From NCBI RefSeq assembly GCF_003144245.1, contig NW_020289975.1, forward strand, positions 1,445,496 to 1,509,495: DNA of 64,000 nucleotides, given 5' to 3'. Of this stretch, positions 1-10,724 are shown piece by piece. Position numbers and translations under genes: made by a program. The number at the start of each line of letters is the position of its first letter. The stretch's first letter is position 1. The stretch comes from Jaminaea rosea (taxonomy: Eukaryota > Basidiomycota > Exobasidiomycetes > Microstromatales). Below the pieces are notes generated by a model, which was not told the origin of the DNA, did not search any database, and saw nothing but the letters and a program-made list of their open reading frames with translations.

Positions 1-1148
1 GCAAGCCGCTGAGCCCAACAGGGAGTGCGACCTCATCTTGAGTACCGAGAAACAGGAGGAGATTGGTGGAATGGATCAGGAGATGAGGGGACAACGTCCC
101 CACTGGACTTCTATATACCTTTCGTCTCAATGTCTTGGTGAGACCTTGCTTCATCGCGCGAAGCGCCCACCGGCCACTTGGTCAGGAGCCAGCCCGTACC
201 CTGCGTCAGAGGAGCAAAAAAGTCTCCCCGCAAGCGACCATGCCCTGACGACGTTCCTGGGTCTCTCGGCGCTCGCTCTACCTCGGCGCTCGGGCCGCTC
301 CAACTCTTGTGGGGCCTCCATGGGGCCTCCACGATCCGCCCACCCGAGTTGCGCGCTTCAGTGAAGGGCGAAAGCATTGCATCTGTGACGCTCTGGCAGC
401 AGACTACGAGCAAAGGCTGACCTAGCACCTCTTCGTGGAAGGTTGCAGGCTCAATGACGAAAATGCGCGAATGCCTTTGGCGATGCTGCGCAGATATCCA
501 AGACAAAGATGGGCTCAGGCGCAGCGTCGCTCGCCCGCTCTCCAAAACCCGCCGGCGCGATTGAAGTCAAAGAAGAGGCCGAAAGGGAAGCGGCATCAGG
601 CGGCAGCGGCAGCAGCGTAGCCGTCATTCGGCGTTCATCGCTCATGTGTGCCCTTGAATGCTGCGAGCGGCTGCCGCTGAACGCACCATTCGGAGAGTCT
701 CCACTCATCGACAGGAACAAAGATTGAACTGATGGAGGAATTGGATGAAGGTCGAGGACGAGTAAGGAGAGAGGAGCGACCGGGGCTCCTCGTTTGGAAG
801 GTCTATCTCACCGTTCGAGCTCGAGCATGAGAAGCGGCAAGGAGGTCGGCAGAAGCGGCAGCTATGTACGACGACGTTGCCAAGGCTACACAAGCGCTTG
901 GGCTCAGGACAATGAGAGCGAGGCACGCGTCGACCTCGTCGTGCTCACGGACTGCTCTTCTCGCTCCAATGCGGCGGCCAAGGCAACGCTTTCTCAATGA
1001 GAGCAGGAGAGGTACGCCGGGTACACTGCTAGATTGCAAGCCTTGGCCAAAGACATCAAAACAGCCTCAACTTGAGCCTTCGTCTTGGCCCCTTCGCCAA
1101 TCGAAATCGCGTCGATGATGGCACATGCCATGCCTGCCCAACCGATGA
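1..1148. other. Left-edge region without a supported gene
   Basis: About 1.1 kb downstream of the SH3 gene. Several overlapping frames of 60-144 codons exist on both strands, but none has a recognisable domain and none joins to another across convincing splice sites. I see no tRNA-like cloverleaf or repeat. It may hold the 3' UTR of the SH3 gene and the flank of a gene beyond the window edge. Confidence 0.5.
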
Positions 1149-2714
1149 TCAGCCGCTCGTGCCCACCCACTCAAGATATCCCTCGGGGACCAGCCCTTCC
1201 CTTCCGGTTCCGCTGATGCTCTCTTCTCTCTTTCTGCCCACCGCCCAGCCACCCTCAATGGACCCCACGACCTCGACTTGGTCTCCTACAGCGCAGGAAA
1301 GCTCATGCTCTTCCTCGGCCTCAAAGTCGTAGAGAACTCGATACGTCCCCGGGGTCAGGCTGTCCACGGACATGGGCACGCCCCCTGATGCTGTGCTCGA
1401 GCTGGCCACAAAGCCGCCGCTGCCTTGTCGTTCTTGCTCGAGAGAAGCCCCTCTCTGCCCCTGATCTCCCTCAAATTCGACATCGTCATCATCCTCGTCG
1501 TAGCCGGCTGATGGACCCCAGTCATCCCCGCTGGCCCCGCCCGCAGCGGGACGGCGCCATCTGCCTAGCCCAACCCCCACATCAGCTTCATCATCCTCAT
1601 ACTCCTCTTCCACCTCGCCACTTTCCTCCTGCAGATGGTATCGCCCGTCCTGCCCACCTCCAGGCTGGCTCACATCCCTCGCGCCTACGTGACGCGGGTC
1701 TGTCTCCGGGAAGGCAAAGTCGCGGACCTTGACAGGTATGAGGGCGAGACTAGCTGGTCGTGATGCACTGTCCCATGCTTCTGCTGTTTTGGACTTGCGT
1801 ACAGATAGGCGGCTAGCATCCCAGCTGCTCGTCATGCTCGCGGCGCTGCTGCTGCCCATTTGGCTTTGGCCCAGAGGTGTGAAGGAGCCGGACGGGCCTG
1901 CATCAGCGGTTGCAAGAGAAGCGACGGTGGCGATCGCCGGTCCAGCGGCAGCGGAGGAAGAGGATGAAGAGCCAGAGGAAACGCGATTGCGCGCTGAGCG
2001 CTCCGTTGAAGAGGAGCGCCTTCTTTGCGGCTGCGAGGGAGGCGGTGCGGGAGCCCTTGGTGGGGAGCTACTGCCTGATGCCTCAGCTGCGGTCGATGAT
2101 GATTCTGGGGCGTCTGACATTGAAGCTGAAGAAAGCTGAGATGTCACTGGGTCGACTTGCGACTGAGCGGCCTGTGAGGTCTGCGAGAGCGGAGTGGGAC
2201 GATGAGCTGGTGTCCGCGGACCCGCACTGATACCGGAACTCACTTGCAGTGGCGTTGATGTGGAAGATACTGCTGCTGTCTCACTCTGCTGCGCTACGGC
2301 TCTTGACCTGCCCTCCGGCAATGCGAAGTTCGTTAGAGGTTGTCGCTCGCCCTCAGGAGGAGGTACGAAGCCGCCAGAGAAGCTAGGATACTCGTCCGGA
2401 GGCGGTGTGGTTGCATCCGCCGCTGGTAGCCCTGCTTGTCCCAGCTCTCCAGTTCCCTCTGCTCCTTCTCGCCCCAAGCTCGCGTCCCTGGTAGACGACC
2501 CCGTCGCAGCTGTTGATCCTCCCGTACTCGGCGCCGAGAGCGGTTGCTGGGCACGCTCGGCGGGCTGATCGTCTGACCCGGCCTGTGAGGTGAGCGTGAG
2601 GGGCTGTGTGGATGATGTAGAAGATGAAGAGGAAGCAGTAGCAGGCGCCGATAGAGGCAAGCTTGTCGCGGTGGACGCCGATGCTGCCATTGTGGCCGGA
2701 ACGCCCGATTCCAT
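1149..2714 (-). CDS. SH3-domain adaptor, Nbp2/Skb5-like
   Basis: A single-exon reading frame of 521 residues from an ATG. The first ~450 residues are low-complexity Ser/Ala/Pro/Thr-rich with an acidic patch. The C-terminus, about residues 456-521, is a clear SH3 domain: ALYDF-type start (VLYDFEAEEEHEL), the central GGWAVG turn and the GLVPEGYLEWV end. A short motif before it, VRDFAFPETDPRH, together with the SH3 end, recalls fungal Nbp2/Skb5 adaptors, which in yeasts link the Ptc1 phosphatase or PAK kinases to MAPK and cell-wall signalling. The SH3 is seen directly; the Nbp2/Skb5 assignment is inference. It lies downstream of SNU114 on the same strand with a ~500-bp gap. An intron inside the low-complexity region cannot be excluded. 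Confidence 0.75.
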   Translation of the reverse strand: MESGVPATMAASASTATSLPLSAPATASSSSSTSSTQPLTLTSQAGSDDQPAERAQQPLSAPSTGGSTAATGSSTRDASLGREGAEGTGELGQAGLPAADATTPPPDEYPSFSGGFVPPPEGERQPLTNFALPEGRSRAVAQQSETAAVSSTSTPLQVSSGISAGPRTPAHRPTPLSQTSQAAQSQVDPVTSQLSSASMSDAPESSSTAAEASGSSSPPRAPAPPPSQPQRRRSSSTERSARNRVSSGSSSSSSAAAGPAIATVASLATADAGPSGSFTPLGQSQMGSSSAASMTSSWDASRLSVRKSKTAEAWDSASRPASLALIPVKVRDFAFPETDPRHVGARDVSQPGGGQDGRYHLQEESGEVEEEYEDDEADVGVGLGRWRRPAAGGASGDDWGPSAGYDEDDDDVEFEGDQGQRGASLEQERQGSGGFVASSSTASGGVPMSVDSLTPGTYRVLYDFEAEEEHELSCAVGDQVEVVGSIEGGWAVGRKREESISGTGREGLVPEGYLEWVGTSG

Positions 2715-3210
2715 GCTGAGGGTGTGAGGCTTGACTCGGAGTGCCTCTGCGATCGTGTATTGAGGCTGTGATACGCTGCTATGCGATGAGTCTTGCCTCC
2801 CTCTCTGTCAGCCAGAGGAGTGATGCAAGGCAGAGGGACTTGACGGTGGTAAGATTGAGATTCGTTAGAGACGGGGATGGAATAGAAACAAAGTGCTTCG
2901 ACGTCGAGGTCACGACGGGCGGACCAGGCAAAGAGGGCCCGCCCGCTTTGGTCTGCCCTCTGAGACGGCGGCAAGCGGCGGCCCTTCAAAGCGGGACTGG
3001 CGCCCGCCCGCCTTTGGATCTCATCTGAGAGCCAAGCCAAGACAAGACCCAGCTCCGGCTTTGACAGGCGGAGCGGCCCGCTCGCAGACCTCTCTCTCCC
3101 CTGGTCACACGAGCAGCCTCACCAACAAGTCGACGTCGCAAAGACAGGCAATGATGATGCTTTTTAATGAATACAGTACAAGGAATGCTCCGCAGCGCAC
3201 CTCCACTATT
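2715..3210. other. Intergenic region between SNU114 and the SH3 gene
   Basis: This should contain the SNU114 3' UTR and the promoter of the SH3 gene, both transcribed leftward. The only open frames overlap the 5' end of the SH3 gene in other frames. No repeat or RNA gene is visible. Confidence 0.5.
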
Positions 3211-6200
3211 CTAGCTCAGCTCGAATCCACTCGCAGCAAGCGCAACCACCATCTCCTGATCCAGATAACTCGAAGCAGCAATCTGATCACTCAGCCCTTT
3301 CCTTCTCCTCGTCTTGAGCACAAAGTCCCTCGCCAGTCCCAATGGTGGGGCGGGCTCCAGCGGCCTCAACTTGATGGTCGTGTCCGTAGGATCGCCCGGT
3401 ACCACGCTCCAATGTGAGAAGGACTGGAGGCAGAATGCCTGGCCTTGCGTGACGGTTCGAAGATCAGTCTCGAAACCATTGGCGTCGATGACGGGGACGA
3501 AGGCCCTGACCGTAAAGAGGGGGGTACCCGCTTTGGGCACGTCTTGTACTACGTGGCCTCTTCGCCGTGCGAGCACCGTGTATACTGCAGAGACACAGTC
3601 TGCCGGTGCCTGTACCTCTACCGCGTAGATGGGCTCCATGAGTCGCGGCGTGGCCAGAAGGAAGGACGCGTAAAGGCATCGTCGTGCAGTTGGAATGATC
3701 TGCCCCGCATTGCGGTACATAGGCTCAGGATCCAGCTCAGCATCGAGGATGCGGACCTTGACGTTTCGCACCGGCTCGTCGCAAAGAGGCCCCTCGCGTG
3801 TTCCCCACTGGAAGCCCTGCTTAATTGCCTCGCGGACAGCATACAGTGTTTGCTTGTCCACCTCCGAGGGCAATGTATCATCGACGAGGATGTTAGGTCC
3901 CCCCTCGTCTGGTCCGAACGCCCAGATGGAACGCGAAGCCAGAACGTCCCAATCGTAGCGCTCCACGAAAGCCTTCCCAAGCTCGCGTGGAGGTAGGCGC
4001 GTGTTGAGCCGGCCGGACTCGATATCCTCTGCAATGCCCTTCTCCAGCGGCTCGGCGATGATGGTGATCTTGTTTCGCTTGTTGGGCGTCTGCGCATAGC
4101 ACTTGACGGCACTAGTCTCCACCACCGTCTCTGCAAATCGGACCGTTGGGTCCGACACCTTGATCTCGATCTCGCTAAAGAGATGGCGGAGATCATGCAA
4201 GACGCAATCCAGGTAGAGCTCTCCCGTTCCCAGAATGATGTGCTCCCCACTCTCCTCGACCTTGGTCACTGCCAAGGGGTAGGATTTGTTGATCTTGCGG
4301 AGCCCCTCGAGCATCTTCGGCAGCTCAGATGGATTCAACGGCTCGACTGCGACCTTGAGGACTGATTGGGTGATGTGGTTCAATGGGCGGAAGGTATAGA
4401 GCTGGTCATCAGGGATGGAAGGTGACACGACGGTAGCCGTCTTGGTGATCGAGGCATCGATGCCGCCGAGCAGGGCAAAGGAGCCTGCTGGAATACCCTC
4501 GGCGGGGACGTAGTAGCGAGTCTCGCTGACCCAAACTCCCTCGACCGTGGCCATGACCATGTCCTCGTCGTCCTCCTGAGAGAAGCCTTCGCCCAACACT
4601 TTGACCCGGTCTCCAACGTGCACTGTCCCGCTCATGACACGAGCGTAGGCTCTGAACTCCTGCGCATCGAGAGTCTGATACAGCTTGGCGACGTGCATGA
4701 CCAAAGGCCCATCGGCGCTGCATTTGATCATGCTCTCAGCAAGCCCCTCCTTCAATGGACCGGTCCAGGTCTGCGCGACTTTGCGAGCCGCTGCATCCTT
4801 GGCCGACGGCACGTGCTGGGCAATGGCGTCCATAATCCCCGTGCTAGGCCCAAAGAAGTGGTTGAGGACGATCTTGAGCAACGGACGCACATCAATCTTG
4901 AAGACGGCAGGCTTGAGGTTGATGCCCAGCTTGGCAAGCGTACGCTTGAGCGAGTCGGTATCGCTCGAGAGCACCTGAGTATAGAGCTTGTAGAGCGGCT
5001 CAAGGATGAAGGTGACAAAGCTGCGCTTGCTCTGCGGATCGGCTGCCTTTCTCGAGAAGTTTCTCGACTCCTCGTTGTAGTAGATGTTGCCCCATAATCG
5101 CTTGGCAAACTCGTCTACGTCAATGCCACCGTAGGTGTCCGAATAGAGGCGGGCGAAGGAACGCAGCGTAAAAGACCAGCCTCCCTGCGTCGAGGCGAAG
5201 ATGACATTGCCTCGCTCAGGACCCAGTTTGCGCTCAGAATCGGTGTCGTGCGTAGCAATGACGTGGTTGACCTCGTCAATTGCGTGGCGAATCTTGAAGT
5301 AGGCCTCGGCGGGGGGCAGGCGCAGTTCTAGGATGAGGCGGTCGATCTTGTTGAGGACGAGGACGATGGAGAGGCCTTCGCGGATGGCATGCTGAATCAC
5401 TGCTTCAGCGCCAGACATGATGCCTTCGACGACGTCTACCACGAGTACGACGCCATCTGCCATGCGGCTGGCTGCCGCCACCTCATCCTGGAAGTTGACG
5501 TGACCAGGGGTATCGATGAGATTGCAAAGATATGACTTGCCGCGAGTAGTGGGAAGGACGAGCGAGAGTGGAGCTGACTTGATGCTGATGCCACGACTGC
5601 GCTCGAGGAGGTGCGAGTCGGTGTAGCGGGTGTTGCGGTCGATGTCGATTTCCTGGCCATCAAGACGCGAGAGGAAACATGAGCCAATGATTTTAACGTG
5701 CAGCCTCTACGCCCTACTCACCACCTTGTGCGTCTCCTCAACGAGCATGTCCATGAAACCAGTCTTGCCCGAATGCAGATGTCCCGCCACAATGACATTC
5801 CTGACCATTTCAGGGAACCCCATCAAGCTCATCATATAGTCGCGATCGAAGCGCGTGACAGGTAGGTCCTTCTCTTCGATGGCAAACCTGCGCACCTTGA
5901 CCGGCTCAATGATGGGCTGTGAGAGGGGTTGCGCATCCTCTTCCTGTACCATTGCCTCTACATCTTCGCCGTAGACCTCAGCTGCTGACGGATAGTACTT
6001 TTTGTTCTCGTGCAGCACGACTGCGTTCTGCGGATTTTCGTCGACTCTGATGAGGGCAGTCGCGGGGTCTATGCGCTCTTCTTCCTCCTCTCCATCGTCC
6101 TCGATACCTGACATGCGATCTGCACCTTGATCGTCGTCATCGTCGAATCCTTCGAGGGGAGCTGGTTGATGAAGGTCCTCGGATTCATCGTCCGAGTCGC

Positions 6201-6315
6201 TCACGGGGCCAATGTAATTGCCGAACTCGTCGCTGCGAGCGTGAGAGGTGCGGTCAGGGTCAATTTTGTTCCTCCATGCTTTTACTGATCGCCACGCCAC
6301 TCACTAGTCGTCCAT
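3211..6315 (-). CDS. SNU114: U5 snRNP GTPase Snu114/EFTUD2
   Basis: The EF-2-like GTPase of the U5 snRNP, which with Prp8 and Brr2 controls spliceosome activation and disassembly in the nucleus. Three exons fit: 6305-6315, 5722-6232 and 3211-5652, giving 987 residues (human EFTUD2 is 972). Exon 1 is only 11 nt (ATG GAC GAC TA) and joins to make MDDYDEFGNYIG, the family N-terminus. An acidic N-terminal region is followed by the G1 loop AGHLHSGKT (~153-161), DTPGH (~221) and NKID (~275), then EF-2 domains II-V with near-identity to the family, for example GQIIPTARR and QAPADCVSAVYTVLARRRG. The 69- and 72-nt introns have GTGAGT donors. The start lies 157 bp from the divergent PRP18 start, so the two splicing genes probably share a promoter. 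Confidence 0.96.
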
Positions 6316-6472
6316 GATTCGGGTGGACGAGACGATTGGATGAGGAAGAAGGAGTGGATTGGATTGGATGCGCAGAGAGCGGACAGAGACCAAAGGCCCG
6401 CGTCGACGATTGTCAGTCCGCCTTTGGACTGCTGAGCAAGTTGCTTCCACTCCACTCGCAGCATATACGGCA
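6316..6472. promoter_or_regulatory. Bidirectional SNU114-PRP18 promoter interval
   Basis: Only 157 bp separate the two start codons, which point away from each other. No TATA box stands out. The inference of a shared promoter rests only on spacing and orientation. Confidence 0.5.
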
Positions 6473-7861
6473 ATGGACATCCTCAAGGCAGAGCTGGCCA
6501 ACAAGCGCAAGGCAGCATCGCCGGATGCTCCGTCATCGTCGTCATCGGGCCCCGCTAGCAAATATGTCAGGAGGGGAGACATTGAGAAGCAGCGCGAGGA
6601 GGAGGCGCGAAGGGAGCAAGAACAGAGGAGAAAGGAGAAGGAAGCACTTACCAGATTGAAGGAGGAGGAGAGGCAGAGAAAGGTCAGCAGGCCGGTGAGC
6701 GACAATCAACAAGGAATTCATGCTGACATCTCGTCCGTACTCTGTCACTCGCAGTCCAAATCAGTTACTCCGGACCGGGGCGAAGGATCCTCATCGGACG
6801 GACTCCGCTCAGCCCACCAAGCAATCGCAGATGCTCAACGCGAGACTTTCAATATCTCCCCCTTCGAAGCATCCAGGCGGCTACGAGCCAAGGGCGAGCC
6901 CATTCGCTTGTTCGGCGAGACAGACAAGGAGACCCGTCTGCGCCTCAGAGCGCTAGAGCTCATCGAGGAGCGTGGCGAGAAGTTTGGTCAGAACGATTTC
7001 ATGAGGGCACTTGCGGGAGCGGAGAGTGGCTTGACATTGGAGCAGATGGAGAAGGAGAAGATGGCTAACAGTGGGAAGCAGAAAGCTGCTGATGGAAAGG
7101 AGCAAGGGGCAAGGGAGGGAAGCAAGGCAGAGGGTGCGGCTGAAGAGGATGAGAAGAAGGCGTCAAGACGGACGGGGCCTGGCATCGGCATGGACTCGCT
7201 CCTCGACTTGGACCTCATTCGTAAGGATATGGCAAAGGTGTATCCGATCATCTACTATACGCTCAAAGGCTTGCTGGAGGATTGGGAAAAGAGCTTGGCA
7301 GATCGATCGAGTGAGTACGAGGAGGCAGTCACCCGAATGAGATTCTTTCAGCAGCTGACTGCGGCTCTTCTCGCCTTCTCCCACTCTGCAGTCGAAGTCA
7401 AGATGTCCACAACGGGCAAGACAGCCTCGGCAATCCAGGTCCAATCCTCCGAGTACCTCAAGCCCCTCTTCAAATCTCTACGCAAACGCGAGCTCCCACC
7501 CGACGTCCTAATGCGCATCGCCGAAATAGTTCACTACGTTCAAAAGCGCGAATATCGTCATGCAAACGACTCGTACCTGCAACTGTCCATCGGCAATGCA
7601 CCCTGGCCTATCGGAGTCACCATGGTGGGGATTCACGAGAGGAGTGGAAGAGAGAAGATTTTCGCCAGTAATGTGGCGCATGTGCTTAATGACGAGGTGT
7701 CGAGGAAGTATATCCAGAGTCTCAAGAGATTGATGACTTTTGCTCAGACGAGGGTGAGTAGCCGCGAGGCAGCAACCAGACAGGTGAGAATGTCGAGCTA
7801 AACCTGACCCTTTATCTGCTTGCAGTACCCTCCAAGCGACGTCAGTATGCTCATGGGCTGA
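6473..7861 (+). CDS. PRP18: Pre-mRNA splicing factor Prp18
   Basis: Second-step splicing factor that works with Slu7 in 3' splice-site choice. Proposed exons are 6473-6694, 6755-7753 and 7826-7861, giving 418 residues. The N-terminus MDILKAELANKRK is typical. A Prp4/SFM-type segment (FNISPFEASRRLRAKGEPIRLFGE) leads to the C-terminal Prp18 helical bundle (GIGMDSLLDLDLIRKD through SLKRLMTFAQTRYPP). The last intron (72 nt) replaces a premature end by YPPSDVSMLMG. Intron 1 has two possible donors (6683 or 6695); both give intron lengths divisible by three with no stop inside, so retention or donor switching would keep the frame. The upstream neighbour is SNU114, head-to-head. Confidence 0.95.
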
Positions 7862-8081
7862 CTGGGACTGCAGTCTCACGCCAGTGTCCTTCTGTCCCAT
7901 CAATGTATATCACGAATGTCATCCACATCCTGCGCATAATCACGAAATTGCGCTTGAGTGATTCGTAGGTGCCGAGTACAAAGTACAGAAAGAGACGAGC
8001 TCTGTAGATGGTAGCGATGGCGTCGCAGAGGAAGCGACAATGAGCACAGCCGGTTCTTGCTCCTCCCTTCCACCCTCAACC

Positions 8082-9424
8082 TCAATAACGCGAACCACCC
8101 CTGTCGCGATCACGGTCGCGGTCTCTGTCGCGGTCTCGCGGTGACCTCGACCTCCTCGCCGCGGCGCTAGCCCGCGGGTCGCCGTCGTACCTCGAGGAGC
8201 GATACCCTCCGGCGCCACTCGATGATGAAGCGCCAGCTGCTGGCTGGTCCCTGTCCCTTACGTCCCTACCCTCCCTCCTGTCCCTCCTCTCTCGCTCGCG
8301 TCGGTCGCGCTCGGCGTCTCGGTCGCCGTCGCCGTATGACAGGCTCGACGGCTCAGCTTGACGAGGCTGCTGATGTTGTGATTGGTAGCTGCTGCTGGCA
8401 CTGGCTCCATAGCCTGCCGGAGGCGCACCGTAGTAGTCGGTGGGCATGCCTCCGTAGGACCGTCCGTTCGCGGGCATCATTGGCGCCGCGGCCGCACCTC
8501 CACCATTGACTCGTGGCCCTCCAGGAGGTGCGGCGTGCCCGTTGGTGGCCGATGGTGCTGTGCCATTCGTCGTTCCGCTGCTCCCCACGCCTCTAGCCAT
8601 GAGCGTCCGCGGATCCTCACCCTTCAACCTCCTCTCTTCAAATTCGGCGATGATCTCCCTCAACCTCAGGTAGCCCAAATGCATCCTTCCACCGAAATGA
8701 TCCGCCAGTCGCCTATCCGAGTCGAGGATGGACAGGTACGCTCCACAAACATCGCACACCCTCAATTTCTGATGCCCACTAGCCCCGGCACTGTCGCTAA
8801 GCACCTGCAGCTCGTGCTCCCTCTCCCCCTTCTCCTGCTTCAGGGCCTCGGCCTTGGCCAGTTCCTGCAGTGAAGCTTCCACCTCTCCTTGCTCGCCCAA
8901 TCGCTCCACCTCGGCCATGGCGGCATTCATTGCCGTCTCTATCTCAGATATATCTCTGAGCAAGTTGGCAAATTTGGCCGTCTCCTCTGGCGTTTGCTCT
9001 ATTCTCCTCTTGTTCGCCGAGATCTTTCGGTCGATGTCGGCCATGAAACGGCGAATATTGTCCTCGTGCTCTACTTCAAATTCGGGGTATCGCTTGCCCG
9101 AGGACACGGAGGACTTGTACTCGTCCTTGAGACGGGCAGTATGGGATTTGGGACAAGGGCCTAGGTCGACCTTGGTATTGCTGAAGAGGTCGTGTGGGCA
9201 GGTGCCGCAGAGGAAGTTGCGACAGACCTTGCTGTCAGAGAAATGGAGCTGCTCTGTTGTGAGACCCATGGCTGTGGACACGAGGGTAGAGGGATTGGTG
9301 GTTTGATCGGCGGTCAGTAGCAGCTCGTCATGGCATGGCTGGAGCTCATCGAGTGCGCATATTCACCCTCAGGCCCCATGAGCTTCTCCAGCTGGAGCCT
9401 CTGCACCTCTGCCTTTCTCCCCAT
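8082..9424 (-). CDS. LUC7: U1 snRNP-associated Luc7-like protein
   Basis: Component or associate of the U1 snRNP that stabilises 5' splice-site recognition. Exons 9367-9424 and 8082-9271 (95-nt intron) encode 415 residues beginning MGRKAEVQRLQLEKLMGPE. The first CCCH zinc finger starts at about C36 (CRNFLCGTCPHDLF, then GPCPKSH). A predicted coiled coil follows, then the second finger near residues 190-215 (CDVCGAYLS, DHFGGRMHLGY). The tail is low-complexity: Gly/Ser/Ala-rich and then RD/RS-like repeats ending in RGGSRY, usual for LUC7L proteins. It is head-to-head with COX12 over 337 bp. Confidence 0.95.
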
Positions 9425-9761
9425 GACTGGCGGCGAGGCTGCAAGTGTAAGGGCCGGTGAGCGGTGCTGAGCTACGAGATCGAGGTCTTGTGAGGATGGA
9501 TGATCGAGATTGAATGCTGCGAAGGCTCCGTCTCGCGTCTCGATGTCGCCTGCTTCCACTGCTCCGCTTCGCCTTTCCTCCCGTCCCGCTCCCGCTCGCT
9601 CAGATCAAGCATCCATCGCCTCGTCTCGTCTTGGGGTGCTCGCGTGGCAAGTCGGCCGAAGACAGTCTCACCAAAGCCGGGAGCAGCCGTGCCACAACGA
9701 GATCGAGGCTTCCTTGTTACCAACCCACACTCCCCCAAGAGCATCACAACCGTCACCAATC
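9425..9761. promoter_or_regulatory. Divergent LUC7-COX12 promoter region
   Basis: 337 bp between the two divergent start codons. The plus-strand end is pyrimidine- and CA-rich before the COX12 ATG, as in a fungal 5' UTR. I found no specific operator or uORF that I can defend. Confidence 0.45.
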
Positions 9762-10433
9762 ATGTCCGACGAGACCAAGTCATTCACGCTCCAAAGTGAG
9801 CAGCGGCGGAGATCTCAAGCAAGACTTTCCTCTGAGCTCACCATTGTCCCCTGACTCTTCCTCCCATGGCAGCCGCGTCCTTCGACGCCCGTTTCCCCAA
9901 CCAGGTTCGTAGTTCCTCCCTCATCGATCCTTCCAAGAAGCGTATTACTTACATCTCCCCTCCTTGCGCGCCACAGAATCAGACCAAGCACTGCTGGCAG
10001 AAGTGAGACTCCGCTACCCAGTCCTCCCGCCGTACCCTGATATCGAAAATACTCATCTCTGCCTTGCTCGCTCCTACGCTCGGCTGCACAGCTACGTCGA
10101 CTACTTCAAGTGCATCAACGCCAAGGGAGAGGAGTTCGCGCCGTGCAAGCAGTTCTACAGGGCTTACCACTCTCTTTGCCCGAGTGAGTGGCAGCCACCA
10201 CAGCAATGCTACTGAATTGGAGCCGTGTATGCTGACCAATCGCTACTCTGTCCTACGTCACCTCTCCCCTCTCGTAGATGAGTGGGTGAGTAAGCTTGTT
10301 TCTCCAGCAGGCGAGCGCCACAACTTTACACCCAAGCGCTGACCACGACTTCTCATCACCCTACGCTTATCAGATCGCCAAGTGGGACGAGCAGCGAGAG
10401 AACAACGCCTTCCCCCACAGCCTGGAGCCATAG
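9762..10433 (+). CDS. COX12: Cytochrome c oxidase subunit VIb (Cox12)
   Basis: Intermembrane-space CHCH subunit of complex IV. Six exons fit: 9762-9795, 9873-9904, 9977-10002, 10092-10183, 10278-10285 and 10374-10433, giving exactly 83 residues, the yeast length. The twin Cys motifs are visible: C-x9-C (HCWQNYVDYFKC) and C-x10-C (CKQFYRAYHSLC). The C-terminus IAKWDEQRENNAFP is family-like. Exon 5 is an 8-nt microexon (ATGAGTGG) bounded by AG and GTGAGT; skipping it throws the conserved KWDEQR segment out of frame. Six exons for 252 coding bases is extreme for this window. No long ORF marks the gene, so it would be missed without splicing. Confidence 0.92.
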
Positions 10434-10724
10434 ATGGGCTACGGCCCAAGTGCAGTACTTGTTAGGGAAGGAAAAGACAAGATGGCGATGCGATAAATCA
10501 GAAACATCATCGCCCTCACCATGCGTCTGCATGGAAATCTCCGACATCACGCGTGCTGCGTGGGGACGCAAATGACTCGAATTGAAGTGTGAGGGATGGT
10601 ATCGATGAAAGGTAGAGAAGATGAAGACGTAAACTATAAACAAGGCGAAGGGCAATGCAAAGCAGGTAGCTAAAGAGCATGGCAGCGAAGGAGGCGAAGT
10701 CGCTTATCAGGCTCCATCTTGCCA

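Noticed and set aside
111-545. 144-codon minus-strand frame near the left edge.
   Set aside because: No domain, no conserved-looking segment, and competing frames on both strands of similar length.
1067-1165. A minus-strand frame just past the SH3 gene stop that reads like a short hydrophobic protein end (MACAIIDAISIGEG).
   Set aside because: No splice arrangement joins it to the SH3 gene without damaging the SH3 end, and no upstream exon or family match was found.
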